A DNA stretch of 64,000 nucleotides from NCBI GenBank assembly GCA_029547805.1, contig JAKPOP010000003.1, positions 434,001-498,000 on the forward strand, read 5' to 3'. The number at the start of each line of letters is the position of its first letter. The stretch's first letter is position 1. This DNA is from Deltaproteobacteria bacterium. GTDB taxonomy: Bacteria > Myxococcota_A > UBA9042 > DTJE01. The notes beneath the pieces are model-generated. The model saw only the letters and a list, made by a program, of their open reading frames with translations. It made no database searches and was not told where the DNA came from. Shown piece by piece: positions 1-8,741 of this stretch. A program made the position numbers and the translations under genes.

Positions 1-291
1 TCCCAGTCGGTGCGACTGCCGGTGGAGGGGCGGCTGACGCGGGTCCGGATCGACCCCGAGGGGGCCACGCTGGAGCGGGTCCGCAGCGCGCTGCCGGGGG
101 ACATGGACCTGTCAGGAGAGGTGGACGGCATCGACCTGGTGTACGCCGCCTGGGCCCAGGGGGGATCCTTCGGCTACACGGACAACTTCCTGCCGTCGGT
201 GGACTTCGACGGGAACGCGGTGGTGGACCAGCGGGACCTGGCGGTGGTGACGGACCACTTCGGGGAGACGCTGGCGGGAGGTGCCCGATGA
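1..291 (+). CDS. C-terminal fragment of a secreted protein with a dockerin-like module
   Basis: The frame is open from the left edge, so the N terminus lies outside the window. The visible 96 residues end in two dockerin-type calcium loops, at about residues 34-46 (D-M-D-L-S-G-E-V-D-G-I-D-L) and 68-80 (D-F-D-G-N-A-V-V-D-Q-R-D-L), separated by a linker as in type I dockerins. The stretch before them ('VRIDPEG') could be the end of an enzyme domain, but too little is visible to name it. The stop codon overlaps the ATG of the next gene (ATGA), so the two are probably translated together. That next gene encodes a cohesin-like lipoprotein, the natural partner of a dockerin. The dockerin reading is seen in the sequence; the partnership is inferred. 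Confidence 0.7.
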   Translation, partial: SQSVRLPVEGRLTRVRIDPEGATLERVRSALPGDMDLSGEVDGIDLVYAAWAQGGSFGYTDNFLPSVDFDGNAVVDQRDLAVVTDHFGETLAGGAR

Positions 292-965
292 CGACGCTGC
301 GTCACGTGGCGGTGGGGGCGGCCCTGGTGATGGGCCTCGGGTGCGACACCGGCGGCACGGTGGGGATCCCGGCCGATACGGGCCGGGCCGACTGGCTCCC
401 CTGGGTCGAGGACGTGCCGGACATCCCGGCGGGTGATGCGGAGCCGGAGATCCACGACAGCGCGCCGACCGACGGCTCGGGGACGGACGGGCCCGCGGCC
501 TCCGACGAGGGACCCGGGGGGGCCCGGGACGCGGTGCTGCCGGCGGAGTACGTGCCGGCCCGGTCGATGCGCTTCCGGATGGCGGGTCGCGAGGACGGAG
601 ACCTGGTCGTCGAGGTGGTGGGACGGGACTTCACGGGGGTCTTCGGGATCGCGCTGCGGGTCGAGTGGGACCCGGCCCTGGCGACGCTGGTGTCGGCGGC
701 TCCCGGCACGGCCCTGGACAGTGCCGGAGAGACCGTCGGGGCGGCGGCGGAGGTCCGGCCCGGGTCCCTGGCCGTGGGCCTGGCCCTGGCGACCTACACC
801 GACGCCGCCGACTGGTCCGGGGACCGGGTCGTGGCGACGCTGCGCCTGCGTCCCACCGGGACCGGGCCGATCCCGCTGTCCTTCCTGGAGGTCCGATCCC
901 TCGTCTTCGATGGCGGTCTGAACCGCCAGACGGTCACGTGGCTTCCGGCGGTGGCCTGGCCCTGA
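288..965 (+). CDS. Lipoprotein with a cohesin-like domain
   Basis: A 225-residue protein. Residues 1-19 form a lipoprotein signal ending in 'GLGC' with the acylated Cys at 19. An acidic Asp/Pro/Thr-rich linker runs to about residue 95. Residues ~97-225 look like a cohesin/carbohydrate-binding-fold beta sandwich: a 'GDLVVEVVGRDFTGVFG' strand pattern, 'WDPALATLVSA', and a late 'VVATLRLRPTGTGPIPLSF'. It overlaps the dockerin-bearing gene by 4 bp. A membrane-anchored cohesin could hold that partner at the cell surface. No cellulase or other polysaccharidase is seen nearby in the window. Domain assignment is from strand pattern only; another immunoglobulin-like fold is the main alternative. Confidence 0.65.
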   Translation: MTTLRHVAVGAALVMGLGCDTGGTVGIPADTGRADWLPWVEDVPDIPAGDAEPEIHDSAPTDGSGTDGPAASDEGPGGARDAVLPAEYVPARSMRFRMAGREDGDLVVEVVGRDFTGVFGIALRVEWDPALATLVSAAPGTALDSAGETVGAAAEVRPGSLAVGLALATYTDAADWSGDRVVATLRLRPTGTGPIPLSFLEVRSLVFDGGLNRQTVTWLPAVAWP

Positions 966-995
966 CCGGGAAGCCCCGGAGGGCGCCGCCAAGAT

Positions 996-3056
996 TCAGA
1001 GGCGAGTCTTCCGGAGGACCTGGATCCCTTTCCGGGCCGCGGTGATCAGCGGCGCCGCCGAGAGAGGCTCCCCGACGGCCCCCTGCATCCAGACCTGGGG
1101 CGGCAGCCGACCCTGCACGCACATCCGCTCCATCTCGGGTGCCAGGGCCCGGCCGCCCTCCAGGAACTGTTCGATCTGGAACTGGATCAGGTGCCCCAAA
1201 GGATAGTCCGGGAGGTAGAGACCGTAGGCGATCAGGTGGCTGTAGATGGCCAGCACGGGGCTGTCCCGGACGCCCAGCACCGGGGCGTAGTAGCGGTTCC
1301 AGAGGTCCACGGCCAGGGACACCACGGCCTCCCGCAGTTGATCGGGGGTGGCATCGGGATGGGCGTAGAGCCATCGCCAGGCCAGCATGTCCAGCAGGCC
1401 GACGCCGGCGATCTCGAAGGTCATCCAGTAGGTGTCCACGGCCCGCAGCGCCCGGGTCTTCGCGTCGGGCTCCCCGAGTCCCAGCACCTGCATGTCCCGG
1501 TCCTGAAACAGGAAGGCGAAGGCCTCGGTGAAGGCGGTGTTGGGGACGCCGGCCATCAGGACGTGGTCCACCCGGTTCAGCGTGAAGACCTGCTCGACGC
1601 AGTGCCCCAGTTCGTGCATCGCGATGTTGAAGCCCTTGTAGTCCATGCCCTCCTTCGGCACCCGGGTCCGGAGATGGGCCGAGTCGGTCCGCATCCCGGC
1701 CCCCATCGCGTGGCCGGCGCCCCGGGCGGGGTCCACCGCGATGTGGTCCGACAGGAAGCGGGCGGTGTCGGGGGTGAACCCGAGGCCCTCCAGCAGCGCC
1801 GGGAGCCCCTGGGCGAAGGACTCGAGGGTGGGATACCGCTGCCGGACCATCCGGTCCAGCGTGGCCGGGTCGTAGGTGCTCCGGGCCTTGAAGCCGTCGT
1901 ACCAGATGTCGAAGGGCTCCAGGGGACGGCCCAGGCGCTGGCGGATCAGGGCCGCCACGTCCCGGGCCACCGGGGCCGACAGGACGTCCCGGAGCAGGCC
2001 CTCGACGACCTCTTCCGGGAGTTCCCGGTCCCAGAGGAAGCGCCGGGCGATGTGGGTGGGATAGCGGGGGCTGTGGCGGTCCTGGCCCCGCTCGGCCTGG
2101 AAGACCTGAAGCCACTTCCGGTAGCGCCGGTCCGGCTCCCGATCCGCGGCGGTCCAGTCCCCTCCGGGGAAACGGACCCGGTTGCCGGTCGGGTCCCACA
2201 GGACCTCGGTCCCGGCGACCACGGCCTCCGGGACCTCCTGCCGGATGATGCGCTCCATGACCCGGTAGATCAGGCGCTGGCCCTCCAGGTTGGCCTTGGG
2301 GTCGTTGTAGAGGGCCTTGATGTGGTCCCGGAGACCCCAGTGGCTGATGAGCGTGGGACCACCGGGGAACAGGTGGCGCCCGTCGGGGGTCACCAGGGCC
2401 GCCAGGGGGATGTTGTACCGGGCGATGTAGTCCTCGGCCTCGGCGTAGGCCCGGGTGGCCGCCGCCTTTGCGTCGCCAGGAATCCGCAGCGCCATGCCCT
2501 GGATCAGCCGGACGGCGGCCCACTGGCGCCGAGTCAGGTTCCCGGCCCGGACCGGTTCCACCTGGGGGAAGTTCAGCAGCGCCACAAAGGCGATCCGGGT
2601 CCGGTAGAGGTCCTCCGAGAGGTGGTCGAAGGGATTCAGGGAGGCCAGCAGCAGGTCCACCGGGAGGGTCTGGAAGAGGTCCAGGTCCACCGGCTCCCGC
2701 AGGGTCCGGGTCAGGGCCACGGCGTGGCCGTTCAGGGCCTCGAAGGACCGCTCCAGGCGGTCCAGCAGCAGGTCCACCGCCGCCGGATCCGCCAGGAACT
2801 GCTCCTGGCAGAAGGACCGGAATGCCTCGGCATCACCGTCCTCGGCCCGCCAGGCCCGGGCCACCTGGGTGACGCCCTGCCGGGCCCGGGCCTCGACCTG
2901 GGGCCCGTGGGCCTCCACCAGGGCCCGGACCACCCGATCCTGCACCGCGTCGGAGATTGTCGGGTTCACCGGTTCCATCCTCTCCTCTCCCTGGGCCCCG
3001 GCCGGCCGGACCACCAGCCACAGGCCGACCACACAGGCCACCAGACGTGTTGCCAT
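996..3056 (-). CDS. Secreted zinc metallopeptidase with HExxH motif
   Basis: A 686-residue protein that starts at the ATG with a GGGAGGAAGG ribosome site just upstream; a longer in-frame extension looks non-coding. Residues 1-21 are a signal peptide ending 'PAGAQG'. The zinc-binding helix 'MHELGHCVEQ' lies in the C-terminal half and is followed by 'NTAFTEAFAFLFQDRDM', where the Glu after the HExxH helix fits the third ligand of a gluzincin. The surrounding helical sequence most resembles large M3/M2-like oligopeptidases, but I cannot place the family. It probably acts in the periplasm or outside the cell. The gene converges on the cohesin-like gene with a 30-bp gap. Confidence 0.7.
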   Translation of the reverse strand: MATRLVACVVGLWLVVRPAGAQGEERMEPVNPTISDAVQDRVVRALVEAHGPQVEARARQGVTQVARAWRAEDGDAEAFRSFCQEQFLADPAAVDLLLDRLERSFEALNGHAVALTRTLREPVDLDLFQTLPVDLLLASLNPFDHLSEDLYRTRIAFVALLNFPQVEPVRAGNLTRRQWAAVRLIQGMALRIPGDAKAAATRAYAEAEDYIARYNIPLAALVTPDGRHLFPGGPTLISHWGLRDHIKALYNDPKANLEGQRLIYRVMERIIRQEVPEAVVAGTEVLWDPTGNRVRFPGGDWTAADREPDRRYRKWLQVFQAERGQDRHSPRYPTHIARRFLWDRELPEEVVEGLLRDVLSAPVARDVAALIRQRLGRPLEPFDIWYDGFKARSTYDPATLDRMVRQRYPTLESFAQGLPALLEGLGFTPDTARFLSDHIAVDPARGAGHAMGAGMRTDSAHLRTRVPKEGMDYKGFNIAMHELGHCVEQVFTLNRVDHVLMAGVPNTAFTEAFAFLFQDRDMQVLGLGEPDAKTRALRAVDTYWMTFEIAGVGLLDMLAWRWLYAHPDATPDQLREAVVSLAVDLWNRYYAPVLGVRDSPVLAIYSHLIAYGLYLPDYPLGHLIQFQIEQFLEGGRALAPEMERMCVQGRLPPQVWMQGAVGEPLSAAPLITAARKGIQVLRKTRL

Positions 3057-3123
3057 GAACCTTCCTCCCTGGGTCTTCCCGCCGGAGAATCCCGTCCTCC
3101 CTCGAGGTCGCCCGGGCCAGGCC

Positions 3124-4284
3124 TCAGGGGTGATAGAGGCCGTAGTGGATCCGGGCGGCGGCCCGGACGGCCGCGTTCTGGTAGTCCGTCGGCCGGACCT
3201 CGACATGATAGAGGATGCCGTTGTCGCCGGGCTCGTTCTTGGCCCCTTCGTTCACGTAGGCATACCAGAAGGTGTAGCCCTGGCCGTTCTCCTCGGGATG
3301 GAAGATGCTGACCGGCGAGGGGATCAACTGGAAGGGGAACCAGCCCCACCCGGTGCCGAAGGTCACGTCCACCGGCGGCGTCAGGTTGCTGCGGGCCTTG
3401 TCGTCGTCGGCGAATCGCAGTTCCAGCAGCATCTGGGCATGGCGCATCTTGTCGGCGTCCCACTCGCCGGAACAATCGGAGGTGCTGAGGTCGAAGGCCT
3501 CCCCGCCGGGGGCCACGACGCCGACGGCCTGGATCGTGTTCCAGTCGCCGGAGGTCGGGTCGCCGCAACTCCGGGAACCCGACAGACCGCCGCTCAGCGG
3601 AAAGTCGGGGGTCTCGTACTTCACCAGGCCCATCGTCGGGTGCATCCAGACGGTCCCCCGGACCTTCATGCCCTTCACGGCATCCAGGATCCAGTGGCCC
3701 TCCCCTTCCGTCAGGACCGCCTCGCCCTCATAGACCTCGACGCCGGCCACGGTGCCCAGTCGCGTCTCCACCACGGCGTCGGTGCTGGTCTTGGTCCAGG
3801 TCACGGTTCCCGCGGCGCGGATCTCCGGCTGGCCGACGATCTGGACCGTTCCCGAGACCGGAGTCGTCTGGGTCTGGCCCACCGGCACCGTGTCCGGATC
3901 GATGGCGATGGGGGTGTCCAGCGTGACCACGTAGTCCTTGTGCCGGGTGTCCCCCGGGGGATAGACCACGTCGCCACCGGCGACCACGATGCGTCGCCCC
4001 TCGGAGGCGACGCCGAAGACGTGGGCCACCTTGGTCCCCTCGGGCTTCGGGTAGGTGATCTCGTACTTCTCCCAGGTCTGTCCGTTGAAGTCGGTCTCGC
4101 CGACGAACCGGACCTGGGCCGTCACCTCCCCTCCGTCGGTCACCTGCACCTGGTAGGTCGCCTGGGTGTCCCGCCCCGGGGGGTCCAGGGGCCTCTTCAC
4201 GTCCTCGGAGGACCCCCCGCAGGCCGCAGCGAGGGCTGCCAATGACAGGGACAGGAACGAGAGACGGAAACGGATGGTCTTCAT
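3124..4284 (-). CDS. Lipoprotein of unknown function
   Basis: A 386-residue protein with a clear lipoprotein signal: MKTIRFRLSFLSLSLAALAAAC, the Cys being residue 22, then a Gly/Ser tether. The rest is predicted beta-rich without a family I recognise. It contains conserved-looking Cys in 'SRSCGDPTSGDW' and 'DCSGEW', and a Trp/Phe-rich segment near the C terminus ('GTGWGWFPFQLIP', 'GYTFWYAYV'). The ATG has a GGAGG site 11 nt upstream, and a good promoter lies at 4314-4342. The gene sits upstream of the secreted peptidase on the same strand (67-bp gap), so they may be co-transcribed. Confidence 0.65.
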   Translation of the reverse strand: MKTIRFRLSFLSLSLAALAAACGGSSEDVKRPLDPPGRDTQATYQVQVTDGGEVTAQVRFVGETDFNGQTWEKYEITYPKPEGTKVAHVFGVASEGRRIVVAGGDVVYPPGDTRHKDYVVTLDTPIAIDPDTVPVGQTQTTPVSGTVQIVGQPEIRAAGTVTWTKTSTDAVVETRLGTVAGVEVYEGEAVLTEGEGHWILDAVKGMKVRGTVWMHPTMGLVKYETPDFPLSGGLSGSRSCGDPTSGDWNTIQAVGVVAPGGEAFDLSTSDCSGEWDADKMRHAQMLLELRFADDDKARSNLTPPVDVTFGTGWGWFPFQLIPSPVSIFHPEENGQGYTFWYAYVNEGAKNEPGDNGILYHVEVRPTDYQNAAVRAAARIHYGLYHP

Positions 4285-4313
4285 GCGCCTCGTGCCTCCA
4301 GATGGACGGGCTG

Positions 4314-4342
4314 ATCCTAGCACCCGGAAGGGGGGCGGACAA
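4314..4342 (-). promoter_or_regulatory. Sigma-70-type promoter for the 4284 lipoprotein gene
   Basis: On the minus strand TTGTCC (4337-4342) is separated by 17 bp from TAGGAT (4314-4319). The -10 is preceded by TGC, giving the extended form TGCTAGGAT. The expected transcript start leaves a leader of about 20 nt containing the GGAGG site. Confidence 0.5.
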
Positions 4343-4412
4343 CCGAAGGGCGCCGGTCGGCCCAGGTCCTGGGAGTGACCGGCGACGCCTTCCCGGACCG
4401 GGTCCCGCGGCA

Positions 4413-4418
4413 TACAAT
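4413..4418 (+). promoter_or_regulatory. Possible -10 element upstream of the DMT transporter
   Basis: TACAAT matches the consensus at five of six bases in an otherwise GC-only stretch. There is no convincing -35; TTCCCG lies 17 bp upstream. The implied start near 4425 favours a translation start downstream of 4436. Confidence 0.35.
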
Positions 4419-4459
4419 CCGCTCCCCCGGGGTCCGTGGGCCGCACCGTCGGAGGCGCC

Positions 4460-5368
4460 TTGCGCGAACACGTGGGCGAGATGGCCGCCATCGCGACGGC
4501 GATCTGCTGGACCGTGTCGGCGGTCTCGTTCCAGGCGGCCTCGACCCGCCTCGGGTCGATGGTGGTCAACTGGGTCCGTCTCGTGATGGGCCTGTGCTTC
4601 CTGACCCTGCTGGGGCTGGTCCTCCACGGGAGCCTGCTGCCCTCGGCGCCGCCGGAGGCCTGGGCCTTCCTGGGAATGTCGGGGGTCATCGGCTTCGTGG
4701 TGGGGGACCTGGCCCTCTTCCGGGCCTTCGTGCTGGTCGGCGCCCGGGTGTCGATGCTGGTCATGTGCCTGGCCCCGCCGATGACGGCGGCGCTGGGCTG
4801 GGCCTTCCTGGGGGAGCACCTGTCCCTGGGCCAGGCGGCGGGCATGGCGCTGACGGTCGGGGGCGTGGCCTGGACCGTGCTGGAACGGCCACCGAACCGG
4901 GACGGGACCCCGACCGATCGGGCACCACCCCGACACCGGATCGCCGGCCTGCTGCTGGCGGGGATCGGGGCCCTGGGGCAGGCCGGGGGCCTGATCTTCA
5001 GCAAGATGGGCATGGCGTCCTTCCCGGACCCCTTCGGGGCGACCCAGATCCGGGTGCTGGCCGGGATCGGGGGCTTCTCGTCCCTCTTCTTCGCGGCCCG
5101 GTGGTGGGGCCACGTCGCCGCCACCCGGCGACAACCCCGGGCCCTGGGCATCACCCTGCTGGGGTCCTTCTTCGGGCCCTTCCTGGGGGTGTCCCTGTCG
5201 CTGCTGGCGGTCCATCGCACCGAGGCGGGAGTCGCCTCGGCGTTGATGTCCATCGTGCCGGTCCTGCTGATCCCGGTGTCGATGGTGGTGTTCCGGGAGC
5301 GGGTCTCCCCCCGGTCGGCCCTGGGCACGGTGGTGGCCGTCGCCGGGGTCGTGGTGCTGTTCCGGTAG
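4460..5368 (+). CDS. DMT/EamA-family membrane transporter
   Basis: About 302 residues with ten predicted membrane helices arranged as two EamA repeats of roughly 140 residues. The repeats are joined by a short charged linker (around 'RDGTPTDRAPPRHR'). The 'PPMTAALGWAFLGEHLS' and 'VPVLLIPVSMVVFRERVS' segments at the ends of the repeats are the usual EamA signatures. The family exports or imports small metabolites such as amino acids, nucleosides or sugars; the substrate cannot be predicted. I chose TTG 4460 because GGAGG (4451-4455) sits just before it and a -10-like TACAAT at 4413 would leave too short a leader for the alternative GTG at 4436; GTG 4472 and ATG 4481 are also possible. Confidence 0.85.
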   Translation: MREHVGEMAAIATAICWTVSAVSFQAASTRLGSMVVNWVRLVMGLCFLTLLGLVLHGSLLPSAPPEAWAFLGMSGVIGFVVGDLALFRAFVLVGARVSMLVMCLAPPMTAALGWAFLGEHLSLGQAAGMALTVGGVAWTVLERPPNRDGTPTDRAPPRHRIAGLLLAGIGALGQAGGLIFSKMGMASFPDPFGATQIRVLAGIGGFSSLFFAARWWGHVAATRRQPRALGITLLGSFFGPFLGVSLSLLAVHRTEAGVASALMSIVPVLLIPVSMVVFRERVSPRSALGTVVAVAGVVVLFR

Positions 5369-5436
5369 CCGCCCTCCGGGCCGATAGGGGTATGCTCACG
5401 GGCGTCGGCCCCCTGGTGCCCGATGCGGAGGTCCCG

Positions 5437-6444
5437 GTGTCGCCCCTGGTCAGCGTCGTGATGCCCTGCCGAGATGCGGAGACGACGGTGGGCCCCGCGG
5501 TCCGGTGCCTGCTGGCGCAGACCCTCGGGGACCTGGAGGTGCTGCTGATCGACGACGGGTCCCGGGACCGGTCGGTGCTGGCGGCCCGGGAGGCCGCCGA
5601 TGGGGACCCACGCCTGCGGGTCCTGCCCCGTCCTCGGGAGGGCCTGGTGGCGGCCCTCAACGCGGGCCTCGAGGCGGCCCGGGGAACCTTCGTGGCCCGG
5701 ATGGATGCCGACGACCTGGCCCCGGCGGACCGCCTGGAGCGGCAGGTGGCCTGGGCGGACCGGCACCCGGACTGGTGGGTGATCGGGGGCCTCGTGCAGT
5801 GCTTTCCCCGGGAGGAGATGACCGAGGGGATGCGCCGCTACGAGGACTGGCTCAACGGGGTCCGGTCCCCCGAGGAGGTCCGGCGGGACCTCTTCGTCGA
5901 GTCCCCCCTGGCCCATCCCTCGGTGATCTACCGGCGGGACCGGGTCCTGGGCATCGGGGGATACCGCGACGGGGACTTCCCGGAGGACTACGACCTCTGG
6001 CTGCGGGTCTTCGAGGCCGGGGGGCCGATGGGGAAGTGCGACGCCCTGGTGCTCCAGTGGCGCGACCGGCCCGACCGGGCCACCCGGACCGACCCCCGCT
6101 ACGGGCCCGAGGCCTTCCGGCGACTGAAGGCCGAGGTCCTGGCCCGGACCTTCCTGCGGGGCGGGGCCTGCCAGGTCTGGGGCGCCGGTCCCGAGGGGCG
6201 ACGGTGGCGGCGGGTGCTCCGGGAGAGCGGGGTGACGGTGCGGCGGTTCTTCGACATCGACCCCCGGAAGGTGGGCCGACGCCTGGGTCATGGCGAGCCG
6301 GTCCTCCCCATCGAGGACCTTCCCCGGTGGCGGGACTGCCCGCTGCTGGTGGCCGTCGGGGCCCCGGGGGCCCGGGACCAGGTCCGGGGTCACCTGCAGC
6401 GGCTGGGGTGGGTCGAGACGGTGGACTTCCGGTGCGTCCAGTGA
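5437..6444 (+). CDS. Family 2 glycosyltransferase
   Basis: About 335 residues. The N-terminal GT-A domain shows 'SVVMPCRDAETTV', the nucleotide-binding 'VLLIDDGSRDRS', the metal-binding 'ARMDADD' (DxD), and the acceptor-side 'FPEDYDLWLRVFEAGG' where the ED pair is the catalytic-base motif. A C-terminal segment of about 110 residues ('CQVWGAGPEGRRWRRVL...FFDIDPRKVGRR') resembles a small nucleotide-binding fold often appended to such enzymes. GTG 5437 has GGAGGT five bases upstream and gives the usual family N terminus; ATG 5392 would add 15 residues. It transfers a sugar from a nucleotide sugar to an unknown acceptor, and follows the transporter by 68 bp. Confidence 0.85.
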   Translation: MSPLVSVVMPCRDAETTVGPAVRCLLAQTLGDLEVLLIDDGSRDRSVLAAREAADGDPRLRVLPRPREGLVAALNAGLEAARGTFVARMDADDLAPADRLERQVAWADRHPDWWVIGGLVQCFPREEMTEGMRRYEDWLNGVRSPEEVRRDLFVESPLAHPSVIYRRDRVLGIGGYRDGDFPEDYDLWLRVFEAGGPMGKCDALVLQWRDRPDRATRTDPRYGPEAFRRLKAEVLARTFLRGGACQVWGAGPEGRRWRRVLRESGVTVRRFFDIDPRKVGRRLGHGEPVLPIEDLPRWRDCPLLVAVGAPGARDQVRGHLQRLGWVETVDFRCVQ

Positions 6445-6474
6445 ACCGGGCCCGGTGACGGGCGGAGGGCGGCG

Positions 6475-7494
6475 ATGGCCACGGCCCTGGACTTCCTGCT
6501 GGTCGGCACGCCCGGCTGGGAGGTGGTGGCCCGGGTTCGGGACCTTCCGGCCCGGGACATGGGGCCGCTTCGGGAGGCCCTGCCCTGGATCGAGGAGGCC
6601 GACGAGGTCGTCGAGGGACCCGGGGGATCGGCAGTGGTCACGGCGACCCACCTGGCCCGCCTGGGGCGGTCCGTCGCCGTGCTGGGGGCCCTCGGGGATG
6701 ACGAGCCGGGGCGCCGCGTGGCCCGCTGGCTGGCCCTGCGAGGGGTGCTCCTGCCCTGCCCTCCGTCGGAGGGTCGAGCAACCAAGCGGACGGCGGTTCT
6801 GGTCCACCGGGACTCTGGCCGGGTGGCCTTCTTCGCGGAGGTTCCCCGGCGAATGGCCCCACCGCCGAGGATCGAGGACCTGGCGCCGGACGTCCGGGGC
6901 CCCGGGACCTGGGTCCACCTGGACCACCTGTCGCCCCTGGCCGAGGCGGTCGTGCAGGGCCCCCTGGCCGGGGCCTCCCTGGACCTCCACGACCCTCCTC
7001 GTCGGGCACCCTCCCTGGCCCGCCTGCGGCGGCTGTTGCCGCGCCTGAACCTCGTTCAGATCCGCCGGTCGGCCCTGGAGGGCCTTGCACCATGGCTGGA
7101 GGATCCCCAACGAACGTCGCTGTCAGGTCCCAACCCGGCAAACCCGGCGGCGGGTCCTTGCCCCGGACTCCCGGCAGGACCCCGTCCAGAGGGTTCCTCC
7201 CTGGAGGACCTGGCCCGGGCCCTGGCCCGTCAGGGTCCCCTGGTCGTGGTCACCGAGGGCCATCGGGGCGCCCGCTGGTTCCACGCCGACGGGTCCTCCG
7301 GCTCCATTCCCCCCTCGCCCGTTCCGCGGCTGGTGGACCCCACCGGGGCCGGCGACGCCTTCGCCGCCGTCCTGATCGACGGCCTGTCCCAGGGGCTTCC
7401 GCCGTCCCGGACCGGCGCCCGGGCCGCCCAGGCCGCCGCCCGGGCCTGCACCCTCCTCGGCCCCTGGGGACCGTCACCGATCTCCACCCCCTGA
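6475..7494 (+). CDS. PfkB/ribokinase-family carbohydrate kinase
   Basis: A 339-residue protein. Early residues carry the family's Gly-rich substrate motif ('VVEGPGGSAVVTATHLARLG'). The C-terminal signature 'DPTGAGDAFAAVLIDGL' provides the anion hole and catalytic Asp. 'VVVTEGHRGARWF' precedes it as in other members. A low-complexity Pro/Gly insert sits at about residues 218-240. The family phosphorylates sugars or nucleosides with ATP; the substrate is unknown. ATG 6475 has GGAGG seven bases upstream. It is the last gene of the plus-strand run with the transporter and glycosyltransferase, which suggests a sugar-related task for that group. Confidence 0.8.
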   Translation: MATALDFLLVGTPGWEVVARVRDLPARDMGPLREALPWIEEADEVVEGPGGSAVVTATHLARLGRSVAVLGALGDDEPGRRVARWLALRGVLLPCPPSEGRATKRTAVLVHRDSGRVAFFAEVPRRMAPPPRIEDLAPDVRGPGTWVHLDHLSPLAEAVVQGPLAGASLDLHDPPRRAPSLARLRRLLPRLNLVQIRRSALEGLAPWLEDPQRTSLSGPNPANPAAGPCPGLPAGPRPEGSSLEDLARALARQGPLVVVTEGHRGARWFHADGSSGSIPPSPVPRLVDPTGAGDAFAAVLIDGLSQGLPPSRTGARAAQAAARACTLLGPWGPSPISTP

Positions 7495-7763
7495 CCTCTT
7501 GTTTTCGGATGTCTTTCCGTCGTCTGCCCAACCCTGCCGAGACATGGCGTGGAGTCCTCTCCGAGTCCCTCCTCTCTGTCTCCCGGGGGTGCGGTGGTGG
7601 TCCTCTGCCCGGCAGACAAGACCGCGCCCCCGCCTCGGACGGTCGGGTTTCGATGGCTTCCCTGGACCGTGGACTCCGGAGCACGCCCGTCGGCGCAGAT
7701 CGTCCAGGAAGCCTGGTCGCAATCACCACAAGCGGTCAGGTCGTGTCATTCGGTGACTGTCCC
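7495..7763. other. Intergenic gap between convergent genes
   Basis: I see no convincing gene, repeat or clear hairpin in these 269 bases. The base composition is less extreme than in the flanking genes. Confidence 0.5.
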
Positions 7764-8273
7764 TCACGATTCGTCGTCCGGGGGAACGTCGTGGGGCAGG
7801 CGCTGGAAGCCCTCCCGGAAGAGGACCAGGATGGCGCCCTCGAGGGCCTCCCGGACCACCCCGAGTCCGTGGACCTTGTGGGCAATCAGGTCGTCGGGAA
7901 GATAGGAGCGATGCGGGTCATAGGGTCTGGCCTTCCAGGCCTGGGCATCCCGGGTCGCCTCCTCCCACAGGGCACGGGCCACGGCCTCGGGACTCTCGTC
8001 CAGGGTTCTGGAGGGGGAGACGCCCTTCCGGGGCCCGGTCCCGGTGTGCTTCTGGGCGAGCCGCATCACGCGCTGCATCTGCCGGGCCCGAGCCTGCTCC
8101 GGGGGGATCGGCGGCTTGTAGTCCTGGAAGTGCCGACAGGTCCGACACTGGACCTTCGCAATGGACCCGTCGGCGTTCATCGCCGCGACCGAGGCGTCGA
8201 GGTTCAGTCGGCAGTAGCGGCACCGAATCTCGACGATGTCCCCCAGTTCGGGAGCCTTCCCCCCTCCGTCCAT
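7764..8273 (-). CDS. Zinc-ribbon protein with C-terminal Tudor-like segment
   Basis: A 169-residue protein. Residues ~17-48 hold two CxxC knuckles ('CRYC' and 'CRTC', 26 residues apart), a likely zinc ribbon. The C-terminal ~40 residues ('LIAHKVHGLGVVREALEGAILVLFREGFQRLPHD') follow the 'H-x-x-x-G-x-G-x-V ... V-x-F' pattern of small SH3/Tudor-like domains seen in DUF3553 and at the end of UvrD-type helicases. Such proteins often touch nucleic acids or the transcription machinery; the actual role is unknown. ATG 8273 follows GGAGGCCGGA and lies 21 bp after the stop of the YjbQ gene, so the two form an operon. Confidence 0.65.
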   Translation of the reverse strand: MDGGGKAPELGDIVEIRCRYCRLNLDASVAAMNADGSIAKVQCRTCRHFQDYKPPIPPEQARARQMQRVMRLAQKHTGTGPRKGVSPSRTLDESPEAVARALWEEATRDAQAWKARPYDPHRSYLPDDLIAHKVHGLGVVREALEGAILVLFREGFQRLPHDVPPDDES

Positions 8274-8294
8274 TCCGGCCTCCTGGCAATCCCT

Positions 8295-8717
8295 TCAGCG
8301 GGTCGCGCCGTCCGCCTCCGCCCGGCCCGGAAGAACCGTCAGCCAGACCTCCCGGTTCCGAGGCCCGTCCCACTCCATCAGCAACACCCGCTGCCAGGTC
8401 CCCAGCACCAGCCGCCCCTCCTCGATGGGCACGAGGACCTGGCACCCCGCCAGGGCGCTCTTCAGGTGCGCCGGCGAGTTCCCCTCTCCGTGGCGATACG
8501 GCAGGTCCGGCGGCGCAAGCCTCCCAAATACCATCCGAACGTCCCGGATCACGTCGGGGTCGTGCCCCTCGTTGATCAGGACCCCGGCGGTGGTATGTGG
8601 GCAGTGGACCAGCAAGGCCCCCTCCCGGACCCCCGACCGGACCGCCTCCTCCTGGAGCCGCCCCGTCAGGTCGACCGCATCCTCGGTCCCGGAGGTCCGA
8701 ATCGAGAGCCGCTTCAT
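8295..8717 (-). CDS. yjbQ: YjbQ/UPF0047 family protein
   Basis: A 140-residue protein of the usual family length. It shows the signature 'LLVHCPHTTAGVLINEG' and, later, 'HGEGNSPAHLKSALAG' and 'VLGTWQRVLLMEWDGPRNREVWL'. The conserved His and Glu residues of these motifs form the family's metal-binding site. Members have weak thiamine-phosphate synthase activity, but the true role is unsettled. ATG 8717 has a GGAGG site upstream, and an extended -10 (TGCTAGACT) lies at 8742-8750. It is the first gene of a two-gene unit with the zinc-ribbon protein. Confidence 0.9.
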   Translation of the reverse strand: MKRLSIRTSGTEDAVDLTGRLQEEAVRSGVREGALLVHCPHTTAGVLINEGHDPDVIRDVRMVFGRLAPPDLPYRHGEGNSPAHLKSALAGCQVLVPIEEGRLVLGTWQRVLLMEWDGPRNREVWLTVLPGRAEADGATR

Positions 8718-8741
8718 CTCCGCCTCCCGCCACTCGGGCGC

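Noticed and set aside
3124-7110. A very long open frame on the minus strand covering the transporter, glycosyltransferase and sugar kinase genes
   Set aside because: Only 3124-4284 codes for a recognisable protein. The rest is the antisense of three clear plus-strand genes and is open because stop codons are rare in GC-rich DNA.
7495-7763. A small gene or RNA in this gap
   Set aside because: Short frames there show no ribosome site, membrane helix or conserved-looking pattern, and I found no strong RNA fold.
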